A DNA stretch of 64,000 nucleotides from Sialis fuliginosa (GCA_961205875.1 OY540820.1:1860001-1924000), one strand, 5' to 3'. Counted from the stretch's first letter, positions 39,714 through 54,100 are shown. Notes: generated by a model from the sequence alone, not told the origin. Numbers and translations: made by a program.

Positions 39714-40229
39714 TTTATGTTTATGTTTATGTTTATGTTTATGTTTATGTTTATGTTTATGTTTGTGTTTATGTTTATGTTTATGTTTATGTTTATGTTT
39801 ATGTTTATGTTTATGTTTATGTTTATGTTTATGTTTATGTTTATGTTTATGTTTATGTTTATGTTTATGTTTATGTTTATGTTTATGTTTATGTTTATGT
39901 TTATGTTTATGTTTATGTTTATGTTTATGTTTATGTTTATGTTTATGTTTATGTTTATGTTTATGTTTATGTTTATGTTTATGTTTATGTTTATGTTTAT
40001 GTTTATGTTTATGTTTATGTTTATGTTTATGTTTATGTTTATGTTTATGTTTATGTTTATGTTTATGTTTATGTTTATGTTTATGTTTATGTTTATGTTT
40101 ATGTTTATGTTTATGTTTATGTTTATGTTTATGTTTATGTTTATGTTTATGTTTATGTTTATGTTTATGTTTATGTTTGTGTTTGTGTTTGTGTTTATGT
40201 TTATGTTTATGTTTCTGTTTATGTTTATG
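39714..40229 (+). repeat. Unit 22 hexamer array, 86 copies with variants at both ends
   Basis: One TTTGTG near the left end (two in unit 20), three near the right end, then TTTCTG. Confidence 0.96.
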
Positions 40230-41395
40230 TTTTAATTAAAGTTCAAGTTTATGATTAAACATAAACTTAAACATAAATTTAAACATAAATTTAAACATAA
40301 ATTTAAACATAAATTAAAACATAAACTTAAAAATAAATTAAAACATAAATTTAAACATAAATTTAAACATAAATTTAAACTTAAATTTAAACATAAATTT
40401 AAACATAAATTTGAACTTAAATTTAAACATAAATTAAAACATAAATTAAAACATAAACTTAGACATAAATTTAAACATAAATTTAAACATAAATTTAAAC
40501 ATAAAATTTAACATAAATTTAAACATAAATTTAAACATAAATTTAAACATAAATTTAAACATAAAATATAACATAAATTTAAACATAATTTTAAACAAAT
40601 TTAATCATAAATTTAAACATAAATTTAAACATAAATTTAAACATGAATTTAAACATAAATTTAAACATAAAATTTAAACATAAATTTAAACATAAATTTG
40701 AACTTAAATTTAAACATAAATTAAAACATAAATTAAAACATAAACTTAGACATAAATTTATACATAAATTTAAACATAAATTTAAACATAAATTTAAACA
40801 TAAATTAAAACATAAATTTAAACATAAATTTAAACATAAAATTTAAATATAAATTTAAACATAAATTTGAACTTAAATTTTAACATAAATTTAAACATTA
40901 TTTTAAACATAAATTAAAACATAAATTTCAACATAAATTTAAACATAAATTTAAACATAAATTTAAACATAAATTTAAACATAAATTTAAACATAAAATT
41001 TAACATAAATTTAAACATAAATTTAAACAATAAATTTAAACATAAATTAAAACATAAAATTGTACTTAAATTTAAACATAAATTTAAACATTAATTTAAA
41101 CATAAATTATAACATAAATTTAAACATAAATTTAAACTTAAATTTAAACATAAATTTAAACATTAATTTAAACATAAATTAAAACATAAATTTAAACATT
41201 AATTTAAACATAAATTTAAACATAAAATTTAAACATAAATTTAAACATAAATTTGAATTTAAATTTAAACATAAATTAAAACATTAATTAAACCATAAAC
41301 TTAGACATAAACTTAAACATAAATTTAAACATAAATTTAAACATAAATTTAAACATAAATTTAAACATAAATTAAAACATAAACTTAAAAATAAA

Positions 41396-42752
41396 TTAAA
41401 ACATAAATTTAAACATAAATTTAAACATAAATTTAAACTTAAATTTAAACATAATTTTAAACATAAATTTAAACATTAATTTAAACATAAATTTAAACAT
41501 AAATTTAAACATAAATTTAAACATAAAATTAAACATAAGTTTAAACATAAATTTAAACATAAATTTAAACATAAATTTAAACATAAAATTTAAACATTAA
41601 TTTAAACATAAATTTGAATTTAAATTTAAACATAAATTAAAACATTAATTAAACCATAAACTTAGACATAAATTTAAACATAAATTTAAACATAAATTTA
41701 AACTTAAATTTAAACATAAATTTAAACATTAATTTAAACATAAATTTAAACATAAATTTAAACATAAATTTAAACATAAAATTAAACATAAGTTTAAACA
41801 TAAATTTAAACATAAATTTAAACATAAATTAAAACATAAACATAAACATAAATTTAAACGTAAATTTAAACATAAATTTAAACATAAATTTTAACATAAA
41901 TTTAAACTTAAATTTAAACATAAATTTAAACATAAATTTAAACATAAATTTAAACATAAAATTAAACATAAATTTAAAATTAAATTTAAACATAAATTTA
42001 AACATAAATTTAAACATAAATTAAAACATAAATTTAAACTTAAATTTAAACATAAATTTAAACATAAATTTAAACATAAAATTAAACATAAGTTTAAACA
42101 TAAATTTAAACATAAATTTAAACATAAATTTAAACATAAATTAAAACATAAATTTAAACATAAATTTAAACATAAATTTAAACATAAATTTAAACTTTAA
42201 TTTAAACATAAATTTAAACATAAATTTAAACATAAATTTAAACATAAATTTAAACATAAATTTAAACATAAATTAAAACATAAATTTAAACATAAATTAG
42301 AACATAAATTTAAACTTAAATTTAAACATAAATTTAAACATAAATTTAAACATAAAATTAAACATAAGTTTAAACATAAATTTAAACATAAATTTAAACA
42401 TAAATTAAAACATAAATTTAAACTTTAATTTAAACATAAATTTAAACATAAATTTAAACATAAATTTAAACATAAATTTAAATATAAATTTAAACATAAA
42501 TTTAAACATAAATTAAAACATAAATTAAAACATAAATTTAAACTTAAATTTAAACATAAATTTAAACATAAATTTAAACATAAAATTAAACATAAGTTTA
42601 AACATAAATTTAAACATAAATTTAAACATAAATTAAAACATAAATTTAAACTTTAATTTAAACATAAATTTAAACATAAATTTAAACATTAATTTAAACA
42701 TAAATTTAAACATAAATTTAAACATAAATTAAAACATAAACTTAAAAATAAA
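41396..42752 (+). repeat. Internal ~1.4 kb duplication in unit 22 tail, left copy
   Basis: Landmarks at 41396, 41829 and 42192 recur at 42753, 43234 and 43669. Offsets of 1357, 1405 and 1477 differ by 48 and 72 bp, whole numbers of 12-mers. Unit 26 has one copy and a tail about 1.5 kb shorter. Confidence 0.8.
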
Positions 42753-44230
42753 TTAAAACATAAATTTAAACATAAATTTAAACATAAATTTAAACTTAAA
42801 TTTAAACATAAATTTAAACATAAATTTAAACATTAATTTAAACATAAATTTAAACATAAATTTAAACATAAATTTAAACATAAAATTAAACATAAGTTTA
42901 AACATAAATTTAAACATAAATTTAAACATAAATTTAAACATAAAATTTAAACATAAATTTAAACATAAATTTGAATTTAAATTTAAACATAAATTAAAAC
43001 ATTAAATAAACCATAAACTTAGACATAAATTTAAACATAAATTTAAACATAAATTTAAACTTAAATTTAAACATAAATTTAAACATTAATTTAAACATAA
43101 ATTTAAACATAAATTAAAACATAAATTTAAACTTAAATTTAAACATAAATTTAAACATAAATTTAAACATAAATTATAACATAAATTTAAACATAAGTTT
43201 AAACATAAATTTAAACATAAATTTAAACATAAATTAAAACATAAACATAAACATAAATTTAAACGTAAATTTAAACATAAATTTAAACATAAATTTTAAC
43301 ATAAATTTAAACTTAAATTTAAACATAAATTTAAACATAAATTTAAACATAAATTTAAACATAAAATTAAACATAAATTTAAAATTAAATTTAAACATAA
43401 ATTTAAACATAAATTTAAACATAAATTAAAACATAAATTTAAACTTAAATTTAAACATAAATTTAAACATAAATTTAAACATAAATTATAACATAAATTT
43501 AAACATAAATTTAAACTTAAATTTAAACATAAATTTAAACATAAATTTAAACATAAAATTAAACATAAGTTTAAACATAAATTTAAACATAAATTTAAAC
43601 ATAAATTTAAACATAAATTAAAACATAAATTTAAACATAAATTTAAACATAAATTTAAACATAAATTTAAACTTTAATTTAAACATAAATTTAAACATAA
43701 ATTTAAACATAAATTTAAACATAAATTTAAACATAAATTTAAACATAAATTAAAACATAAATTTAAACATAAATTAGAACATAAATTTAAACTTAAATTT
43801 AAACATAAATTTAAACATAAATTTAAACATAAAATTAAACATAAGTTTAAACATAAATTTAAACATAAATTTAAACATAAATTAAAACATAAATTTAAAC
43901 TTTAATTTAAACATAAATTTAAACATAAATTTAAACATAAATTTAAACATAAATTTAAATATAAATTTAAACATAAATTTAAACATAAATTAAAACATAA
44001 ATTAAAACATAAATTTAAACTTAAATTTAAACATAAATTTAAACATAAATTTAAACATAAAATTAAACATAAGTTTAAACATAAATTTAAACATAAATTT
44101 AAACATAAATTAAAACATAAATTTAAACTTTAATTTAAACATAAATTTAAACATAAATTTAAACATAAATTTAAACATAAATTTACACATAAATTAAAAC
44201 ATAAATTAAAACATAAATTTAAACTTAAAT
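42753..44230 (+). repeat. Internal ~1.4 kb duplication in unit 22 tail, right copy
   Basis: Second copy, containing pure reverse hexamers near 43240 and the AAACTTTAATTT blocks. Right edge approximate. Confidence 0.78.
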
Positions 44231-44985
44231 TTAAACATAAATTTAAATATAAATTTAAACATAAAATTAAACATAAGTTTAAACATAAATTTAAACATAA
44301 ATTTAAACATAAATTAGAACATAAATTTAAACTTAAATTTAAACATAAATTTAAACATAAATTTAAACATAAAATTAAACATAAGTTTAAACATAAATTT
44401 AAACATAAATTTAAACATAAATTAAAACATAAATTTAAACTTTAATTTAAACATAAATTTAAACATAAATTTAAACATAAATTTAAACATAAATTTAAAC
44501 TTAAATTTAAACATAAATTTATACATAAATTTAAACATAAATTTAAACATAAATTATAACATAAATTTAAACATAAATTTAAACTTAAATTTAAACTTAA
44601 ATTTAAACATAAATTTAATCGTAAAATTAAACATAAGTTTAAACATAAATTTAAACATAAATTTAAACATAAATTTAAACATAAATTTAAACATAAATTT
44701 AAACATAAATTTAAACATAAATTTAAACATAAATTTAAACATAAATTTAAACATAAATTTAAACATAAATTTAAACATAAATTTAAACATAAATTTAAAC
44801 ATAAATTTAAACATAAATTTAAACATAAATTTAAACATAAATTTAAACATAAAATTTAACATAAATTTAAACATAAAATTTAAACATTAATTTAAACATA
44901 AATTTGAACATAAATTTAAACATAAATTTAAACATAAATTAGCACATAAATTTAAACTTAAATTTAAACATAAATTTAAACATAA

Positions 44986-45205
44986 ATGTCAAATCAAGTC
45001 GTTTAGACACTAAATTTCCGATAAGTGTCCAAAAACTGATGGAATTGATTTAATATAATTTGATCTGATTGTTATGGTACGAATCGAGACGTTTATTGTC
45101 AAAATACACCGATTTAATACAAATCGAGTCGATTTGCAGATGTTATATGTTTATTTACGTGTATGATTCAGTTTATGTTTAATCTATTGCTTATGCATGT
45201 TTATA
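44986..45205 (+). repeat. Core 23, subtype C3 (220 bp)
   Basis: C3 marks: GATAAGTGTCC and GATTCAGTTTATG. Private AAATCAAGTCG (others AAATCTAGTCG). Dyad at 45120-45136. Confidence 0.93.
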
Positions 45206-45589
45206 TTTATGTTTATGTTTATGTTTATGTTTATGTTTATGTTTATGTTTATGTTTATGTTTATGTTTATGTTTGTGTTTATGTTTATGTTTATGTTTAT
45301 GTTTATGTTTATGTTTATGTTTATGTTTATGTTTATGTTTATGTTTATGTTTCTGTTTATGTTTATGTTTATGTTTATGTTTATGTTTATGTTTATGTTT
45401 ATGTTTATGTTTATGTTTATGTTTATGTTTATGTTTATGTTTATGTTTATGTTTATGTTTATGTTTATGTTTATGTTTATGTTTATGTTTATGTTTATGT
45501 TTATGTTTATGTTTATGTTTATGTTTATGTTTATGTTTATGTTTATGTTTATGTTTATGTTTATGTTTATGTTTATGTTTATGTTTATG
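45206..45589 (+). repeat. Unit 23 hexamer array, 64 copies, hinge lost
   Basis: One TTTGTG (~45272) and one TTTCTG (~45350), both near the left end. No GTG/CTG cluster is present at the right end. The array runs straight into the 12-mer without the TTTTAATT...AAGTTCAAG linker. Confidence 0.96.
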
Positions 45590-45607
45590 TTTAAATTTAA
45601 ACATAAA
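45584..45607. repeat. Perfect 24-bp palindrome at a hinge-less polarity switch
   Basis: TTTATG, TTTAAA, TTTAAA, CATAAA: the last forward hexamer faces the first reverse hexamer across two self-complementary hexamers. It replaces the usual hinge, consistent with a deletion joining array and tail. Confidence 0.92.
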
Positions 45608-46062
45608 TTTAAACATAAATTAAAACATAAATTTAAACTTAAATTTAAACATAAATTTAAACATAAATTTAAACATAAATTTAAACATAAATTCAAACAT
45701 AAATTTAAACATAAATTTAAACATAAATTTAAACATAAATTAAAACATAAATTAAAACATAAATTTAAACATAAATTTAAACATAAATTAAAACATAAAT
45801 TTAAACTTAAATTTAAACATAAATTTAAACTTAAATTTAAACATAAATTTAAACATAAATTTAAACATAAATTTAAACATAAATTAAAACATAAATTAAA
45901 ACATAAATTTAAACTTAAATTTAAACATAAATTTAAACATAAATTTAAACATAAATTTAAACATAAAATTAAACATAAGTTTAAACATAAATTTAAACAT
46001 AAATTTAAACACAAATTAGAACATAAATTTAAACTTAAATTTAAACATAAATTTAAACATAA
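45590..46062 (+). repeat. Unit 23 12-mer tail (473 bp)
   Basis: Short tail lacking its hinge-proximal part. Ends CACAAATTAGAACATAAA, the form that precedes C2 cores. Confidence 0.92.
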
Positions 46063-46283
46063 ATGTCAAATCTAGTCGTTTAAACACTAAATTTCCGATA
46101 AGTATCCAAAAACTGATGGAATTGATTTAATATAATTTGATCTGATTGTTATGGTACGAATCGAGACGTTTATTGTCAAAATACACCGATTTAATACAAA
46201 TCGAGTCGATTTGCAGATGTTATATTGTTTATTTACGTGTATGATTTAGTTTATGTTTAATCTATTGCTTATGCATGTTTTTG
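46063..46283 (+). repeat. Core 24, subtype C2 (221 bp)
   Basis: C2 marks: an extra T in GTTATATTGTTTATTT and CATGTTTTTG at the array edge. Also GTTTAAACAC as in cores 6 and 8, probably independent. Dyad at 46197-46213. Confidence 0.92.
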
Positions 46284-46595
46284 TTTATGTTTATGTTTAT
46301 GTTAATGTTTATGTTTATGTTTGTGTTTATGTTTATGTTTATGTTTATGTTTATGTTTATGTTTATGTTTATGTTTATGTTTATGTTTATGTTTATGTTT
46401 ATGTTTATGTTTATGTTTATGTTTATGTTTATGTTTATGTTTATGTTTATGTTTATGTTTATGTTTATGTTTATGTTTATGTTTATGTTTATGTTTATGT
46501 TTATGTTTATGTTTATGTTTATGTTTATGTTTATGTTTATGTTTATGTTTGTGTTTGTGTTTGTGTTTATGTTTATGTTTCTGTTTATGTTTATG
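46284..46595 (+). repeat. Unit 24 hexamer array, 52 copies with edge variants
   Basis: TTAATG and TTTGTG near the left end; three TTTGTG and one TTTCTG near the right end. Confidence 0.96.
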
Positions 46596-48137
46596 TTTTA
46601 ATTTAAGTTCAAGTTTATGATTAAACATAAACTTAAACATAAATTTAAACATAAATTTAAACATAAATTTAAACATAAATTTAAACATAAATTAAAACAT
46701 AAACTTAAACATAAATTAAAACATTAATTTAAACATAAATTTAAACATAAATTTAAACATAAATTTAAACATAAATTTAAACATAAATTTAAACATAAAT
46801 TTAAACATAAATTATAACATAAATTTAAACATAAATTACAACTATAATTTAAACATAAGTTTAAACATAAATTTAAACATAAATTTAAACATAAATTTAA
46901 ACATAAATTTAAACATAAATTTAAACATAAATTTAAACATAAATTTAAACATAAATTTAAACATAAATTTAAACATAAATTTAAACATAAATTTAATTAT
47001 AAATTTAAACATAAAATTTAACATAAATTTAAACATAAAATTTAAACATAAATTTAAACATAAATTTGAACATAAATTTAAACATAAATTTAAACATAAA
47101 TTTAAACATAAATTTAAACATATATTTAAACATAAATTTAAACATAAATTTAAACATAAATTTAAACATAAATTTAAACATAAATTTAAACATAAATTTA
47201 AACATAAATTTAAACATAAATTTAAACATAAATTTAAACATAAATTTAAACATAAATTTAAACATAAATTAAAACATAAATTTAAACATAAATTTAAACA
47301 TAAAATTTAAACATAAATTTAAACATAAATTTGAACTTAAATTTAAACATAAATTTAAACATTAATTTAAACATAAATTAAAACATAAATTTAAACATAA
47401 ATTTAAACATAAATTTAAACATAAATTTAAACATAAAATTTAACATAAATTTAAACATAAAATTTAAACATAAATTTAAACATAAATTTGAACATAAATT
47501 TAAACATAAATTTAAACATAAATTTAAACATAAATTTAAACATATATTTAAACATAAATTTAAACATAAATTTAAACATAAAATTAAACATAAATTTAAA
47601 CATAAATTTAAACATAAATTAAAACATAAATTTAAACATAAATTTAAACATAAAATTTAAACATAAATTTAAACATAAATTTGAACTTAAATTTAAACAT
47701 AAAATTTAAACATAAATTTAAACATAAATTTGAACTTAAATTTAAACATAAATTAAAACATTAATTAAAACATAAACTTAGACATAAATTTATACATAAA
47801 TTTAAACATAAATTTAAACATAAATTTAAACATAAATTTAAACATAAATTTAAACATAAATTTAAACATAAATTAAAACATAAATTTAAACATAAATTTA
47901 AACATAAAATTTAAACATAAATTTAAACATAAATTTGAACATAAATTTAAACATAAAATTTAACATAAATTTAAACATAAAATTTAAACATAAATTTAAA
48001 CATGAATTTAAACATAAATTTAAACATAAATTTAAACATAAAATTAAACATAAGTTTAAACATAAATTTAAACATAAATTTAAACACAAATTAGAACATA
48101 AATTTAAACTTAAATTTAAACATAAATTTAAACATAA
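46596..48137 (+). repeat. Unit 24 12-mer tail (1542 bp)
   Basis: Hinge at 46611-46634. ACAACTATAATTT marker near 46839. Private TTTAATTATAAA near 46992. Ends CACAAATTAGAAC before another C2 core. Confidence 0.92.
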
Positions 48138-48358
48138 ATGTCAAATCTAGTCGTTTAGACACTAAATTTCCGATAAGTATCCAAAAACTGATGGAATTGA
48201 TTTAATATAATTTGATCTGATTGTTATGGTACGAATCGAGACGTTTATTGTCAAAATACACCGATTTAATACAAATCGAGTCGATTTGCAGATGTTATAT
48301 TGTTTATTTACGTGTATGATTTAGTTTATGTTTAATCTATTGCTTATGCATGTTTTTG
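48138..48358 (+). repeat. Core 25, subtype C2 (221 bp)
   Basis: Dyad at 48272-48288. Two C2 cores stand next to each other only here. Confidence 0.92.
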
Positions 48359-48748
48359 TTTATGTTTATGTTTATGTTAATGTTTATGTTTATGTTTGTG
48401 TTTATGTTTATGTTTATGTTTATGTTTATGTTTATGTTTATGTTTATGTTTATGTTTATGTTTATGTTTATGTTTATGTTTATGTTTATGTTTATGTTTA
48501 TGTTTATGTTTATGTTTATGTTTATGTTTATGTTTATGTTTATGTTTATGTTTATGTTTATGTTTATGTTTATGTTTATGTTTATGTTTATGTTTATGTT
48601 TATGTTTATGTTTATGTTTATGTTTATGTTTATGTTTATGTTTATGTTTATGTTTATGTTTATGTTTATGTTTATGTTTATGTTTATGTTTATGTTTATG
48701 TTTATGTTTATGTTTATGTTTATGTTTATGTTTCTGTTTATGTTTATG
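48359..48748 (+). repeat. Unit 25 hexamer array, 65 copies
   Basis: Left-edge TTAATG and TTTGTG as in unit 24. The right edge keeps TTTCTG but has lost the TTTGTG cluster. Confidence 0.96.
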
Positions 48749-50500
48749 TTTTAATTTAAGTTCAAGTTTATGATTAAACATAAACTTAAACATAAATTTA
48801 AACATAAATTTAAACATAAATTTAAACATAAATTTAAACATAAATTAAAACATAAACTTAAACATAAATTAAAACATTAATTTAAACATAAATTTAAACA
48901 TAAATTTAAACATAAATTTAAACATAAATTTAAACATAAATTTAAACATAAATTTAAACATAAATTATAACATAAATTTAAACATAAATTACAACTATAA
49001 TTTAAACATAAGTTTAAACATAAATTTAAACATAAATTTAAACATAAATTTAAACATAAATTTAAACATAAATTTAAACATAAATTTAAACATAAATTTA
49101 AACATAAATTTAAACATAAATTTAAAAATAAATTTAAACATAAATTTAAACATAAATTTAAACATAAATTTAAACATAAATTTAAACATAAAATTTAACA
49201 TAAATTTAAACATAAAATTTAAACATAAATTTAAACATAAATTTGAACATAAATTTAAACATAAATTTAAACATAAATTTAAACATAAATTTAAACATAT
49301 ATTTAAACATAAACTTAAACATAAATTAAAACATAAATTTAAACATAAATTTAAACATAAATTTAAACATAAATTTAAACATAAATTTAAACATAAATTT
49401 AAACATAAATTTAAACATAAATTAAAACATAAATTTAAACTTAAATTTAAATAAAAATTTAAACATAAATTTAAACATAAATTATAACATAAATTTAAAC
49501 ATAAATTTAAACATAAATTTAAACATAAATTTAAACATAAATTAAAACATAAACTTAAACATAAATTAAAACATAAATTTAAACATAAATTTAAACATAA
49601 ATTTAAACATAAATTTAAACATAAATTTAAACATAAATTTAAACATAAATTTAAACATAAATTAAAACATAAATTTAAACTTAAATTTAAATAAAAATTT
49701 AAACATAAATTTAAACATAAATTATAACATAAATTTAAACATAAATTTAAACTTAAATTTAAACTTAAATTTAAACATAAATTTAAACAATAATTTAAAC
49801 ATAAATTTAAACATAAATTCAAACATAAATTTAAACATAAATTTAAACATAAATTTAAACATAAATTTAAACATAAAATTTAAACATAAATTTAAACATA
49901 AATTTGAACTTAAATTTAAACATAAATTTAAACATTAATTTAAACATAAATTAAAACATCAATTTAAACATAAATTTAAACATAAATTTAAACATAAATT
50001 TAAACATAAATTTAAACATAAATTTTAACTTAAATTTAAACATTAATTAAAACATTAATTAAAACATAAACTTAGACATAAATTTATACATAAATTTAAA
50101 CATATATTTAAACATAAATTTAAACATAAAATTTAACATAAATTTAAACATAAATTTAAACATAAATTTAAACATAAATTAAAACATAAACTTAAACATA
50201 AATTTAAACGTAAATTTAAACATAAATTTAAACATAAATTTAAACATAAATTTAAACTTTAATTTAAACATAAATTTAAACATAAATTTAAACATAAATT
50301 ATAACATAAATTAAACATAAATTTAAACTTAAATTTAAACATAAATTTAAACCTAAATTTAAACATAAAATTAAACATAAGTTTAAACATAAATTTAAAC
50401 ATAAATTTAAACATAAATTAAAACATAAATTTAAACTTAAATTTAAACATAAATTTAAACATAAATTTAAACTTAAATTTAAACATAAATTTAAACATAA
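48749..50500 (+). repeat. Unit 25 12-mer tail (1752 bp)
   Basis: Hinge at 48764-48787. Contains a 240-bp tandem duplication and the marker ACAACTATAATTT near 48992. The end lacks the AATTCAAAC and TTAGAAC markers. Confidence 0.92.
49311..49790 (+). repeat. 240-bp tandem duplication in the unit 25 tail
   Basis: CTTAAACATAAATTAAAAC near 49313 and AAATTTAAATAAAAATTT near 49443 both recur exactly 240 bp later (20 x 12). The match fades after ~49511/49751. Unit 29 holds one copy of this block. Confidence 0.85.
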
Positions 50501-50720
50501 ATGTCAAATCTAGTCGTTTAGACACTAAATTTCCGATAAGTATCCAAAAACTGATGGAATTGATTTAATATAATTTGATCTGATTGTTATGGTACGAATC
50601 GACACGTTTATTGTCAAAATACACCGATTTAATACAAATCGAGTCGATTTGCAGATGTTATATGTTTATTTACGTGTATGATTTAGTTTATGTTTAATCT
50701 ATTGCTTATGCATGTTTATA
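50501..50720 (+). repeat. Core 26, subtype C1 (220 bp)
   Basis: GAATCGACACG as in cores 20 and 22, but AAAATACACCG, so it lacks their private TTCACC change. Dyad at 50635-50651. Confidence 0.93.
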
Positions 50721-51176
50721 TTTATGTTTATGTTTATGTTTATGTTTATGTTTATGTTTATGTTTATGTTTGTGTTTATGTTTATGTTTATGTTTATGTT
50801 TATGTTTATGTTTATGTTTATGTTTATGTTTATGTTTATGTTTATGTTTATGTTTATGTTTATGTTTATGTTTATGTTTATGTTTATGTTTATGTTTATG
50901 TTTATGTTTATGTTTATGTTTATGTTTATGTTTATGTTTATGTTTATGTTTATGTTTATGTTTATGTTTATGTTTATGTTTATGTTTATGTTTATGTTTA
51001 TGTTTATGTTTATGTTTATGTTTATGTTTATGTTTATGTTTATGTTTATGTTTATGTTTATGTTTATGTTTATGTTTATGTTTATGTTTATGTTTATGTT
51101 TATGTTTATGTTTATGTTTATGTTTATGTTTATGTTTATGTTTATGTTTATGTTTATGTTTCTGTTTATGTTTATG
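50721..51176 (+). repeat. Unit 26 hexamer array, 76 copies
   Basis: One TTTGTG near the left end and one TTTCTG near the right end; the right GTG cluster is absent. Confidence 0.96.
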
Positions 51177-54100
51177 TTTTAATTAAAGTTCAAGTTTATG
51201 ATTAAACATAAACTTAAACATAAATTTAAACATAAATTTAAACATAAATTTAAACATAAATTAAAACATAAACTTAAAAATAAATTAAAACATAAATTTA
51301 AACATAAATTTAAACATAAATTTAAACATAAAATTTAACATAAATTTAAACATAAATTTAAACATAAATTTAAACATAAATTTAAACATAAAATATAACA
51401 TAAATTTAAACATAATTTTAAACAAATTTAATCATAAATTTAAACATAAATTTAAACATAAATTTAAACATGAATTTAAACATAAATTTAAACATAAAAT
51501 TTAAACATAAATTTAAACATAAATTTGAACTTAAATTTAAACATAAATTAAAACATAAATTAAAACATAAACTTAGACATAAATTTATACATAAATTTAA
51601 ACATAAATTTAAACATAAATTTAAACATAAATTAAAACATAAATTTAAACATAAATTTAAACATAAAATTTAAATATAAATTTAAACATAAATTTGAACT
51701 TAAATTTTAACATAAATTTAAACATTATTTTAAACATAAATTAAAACATAAATTTCAACATAAATTTAAACATAAATTTAAACATAAATTTAAACATAAA
51801 TTTAAACATAAATTTAAACATAAATTTAAACATAAAATTTAACATAAATTTAAACATAAATTTAAACAATAAATTTAAACATAAATTAAAACATAAAATT
51901 GTACTTAAATTTAAACATAAATTTAAACATTAATTTAAACATAAATTATAACATAAATTTAAACATAAATTTAAACTTAAATTTAAACATAAATTTAAAC
52001 ATAAATTTAAACATAAATTAAAACATAAATTTAAACATTAATTTAAACATAAATTTAAACATAAAATTTAAACATAAATTTAAACATAAATTTGAATTTA
52101 AATTTAAACATAAATTAAAACATTAATTAAACCATAAACTTAGACATAAACTTAAACATATATTTAAACATAAATTTAAACATAAATTTAAACATAAATT
52201 TAAACATAAATTAAAACATAAACTTAAAAATAAATTAAAACATAAATTTAAACATAAATTTAAACATAAATTTAAACTTAAATTTAAACATAAATTTAAA
52301 CATAAATTTAAACATTAATTTAAACATAAATTTAAACATAAATTTAAACATAAATTTAAACATAAAATTAAACATAAGTTTAAACATAAATTTAAACATA
52401 AATTTAAACATAAATTTAAACATAAAATTTAAACATAAATTTAAACATAAATTTGAATTTAAATTTAAACATAAATTAAAACATTAATTAAACCATAAAC
52501 TTAGACATAAATTTAAACATAAATTTAAACATAAATTTAAACTTAAATTTAAACATAAATTTAAACATTAATTTAAACATAAATTTAAACATAAATTTAA
52601 ACATAAATTTAAACATAAAATTAAACATAAGTTTAAACATAAATTTAAACATAAATTTAAACATAAATTAAAACATAAACATAAACATAAATTTAAACGT
52701 AAATTTAAACATAAATTTAAACATAAATTTTAACATAAATTTAAACTTAAATTTAAACATAAATTTAAACATAAATTTAAACATAAATTTAAACATAAAT
52801 TTAAACATAAAATTAAACATAAATTTAAAATTAAATTTAAACATAAATTTAAACATAAATTTAAACATAAATTAAAACATAAATTTAAACTTAAATTTAA
52901 ACATAAATTTAAACATAAATTTAAACATAAATTATAACATAAATTTAAACATAAATTTAAACTTAAATTTAAACATAAATTTAAACATAAATTTAAACAT
53001 AAAATTAAACATAAGTTTAAACATAAATTTAAACATAAATTTAAACATAAATTTAAACATAAATTAAAACATAAATTTAAACATAAATTTAAACATAAAT
53101 TTAAACATAAATTTAAACTTTAATTTAAACATAAATTTAAACATAAATTTAAACATAAATTTAAACATAAATTTAAACATAAATTTAAACATAAATTAAA
53201 ACATAAATTTAAACATAAATTAGAACATAAATTTAAACTTAAATTTAAACATAAATTTAAACATAAATTTAAACATTAAATTAAACATAAGTTTAAACAT
53301 AAATTTAAACATAAATTTAAACATAAATTAAAACATAAATTTAAACTTTAATTTAAACATAAATTTAAACATAAATTTAAACATAAATTTAAACATAAAT
53401 TTAAATATAAATTTAAACATAAATTTAAACATAAATTAAAACATAAATTAAAACATAAATTTAAACTTAAATTTAAACATAAATTTAAACATAAATTTAA
53501 ACATAAAATTAAATATAAGTTTAAACATAAATTTAAACATAAATTTAAACATAAATTAAAACATAAATTTAAACTTTAATTTAAACATAAATTTAAACAT
53601 AAATTTAAACATAAATTTAAACATAAATTTACACATAAATTAAAACATAAATTAAAACATAAATTTAAACTTAAATTTAAACATAAATTTAAATATAAAT
53701 TTAAACATAAAATTAAACATAAGTTTAAACATAAATTTAAACATAAATTTAAACATAAATTAGAACATAAATTTAAACTTAAATTTAAACATAAATTTAA
53801 ACATAAATTTAAACATAAATTTAAACATAAATTAAAACATAAATTTAAACTTTAATTTAAACATAAATTTAAACATAAATTTAAACATAAATTTAAACAT
53901 AAATTAAAACATAAATTTAAACTTTAATTTAAACATAAATTTAAACATAAATTTAAACATAAATTTAAACATAAATTTAAACTTAAATTTAAACATAAAT
54001 TTATACATAAATTTAAACATAAATTTAAACATAAATTATAACATAAATTTAAACATAAATTTAAACTTAAATTTAAACTTAAATTTAAACATAAATTTAA

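Larger units (their letters stand above)
36661..42020 (+). repeat. ~5.3 kb tandem duplication, right copy
   Basis: Units 20(end), 21 and the first ~2.5 kb of unit 22. Both units 20 and 22 keep 86 hexamers. Edges approximate. Confidence 0.85.
40230..44985 (+). repeat. Unit 22 giant 12-mer tail (4756 bp)
   Basis: The longest tail, with no core or hexamer array in nearly 4.8 kb. About 1.4 kb is duplicated internally. The marker CATAAAATTAAACATAAG recurs at spacings that are multiples of 12 (228, 228, 204 and 108 bp at several places). Ends ATTAGCACATAAATTT, the form that precedes C3 cores. Confidence 0.92.

Noticed and set aside
7212..46090. GTTTAAACAC in cores 6, 8 and 24 as evidence of a shared origin
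   Set aside because: Cores 6 and 8 are duplicates, but core 24 is otherwise C2-type, so the single G-to-A change is best read as recurrent.
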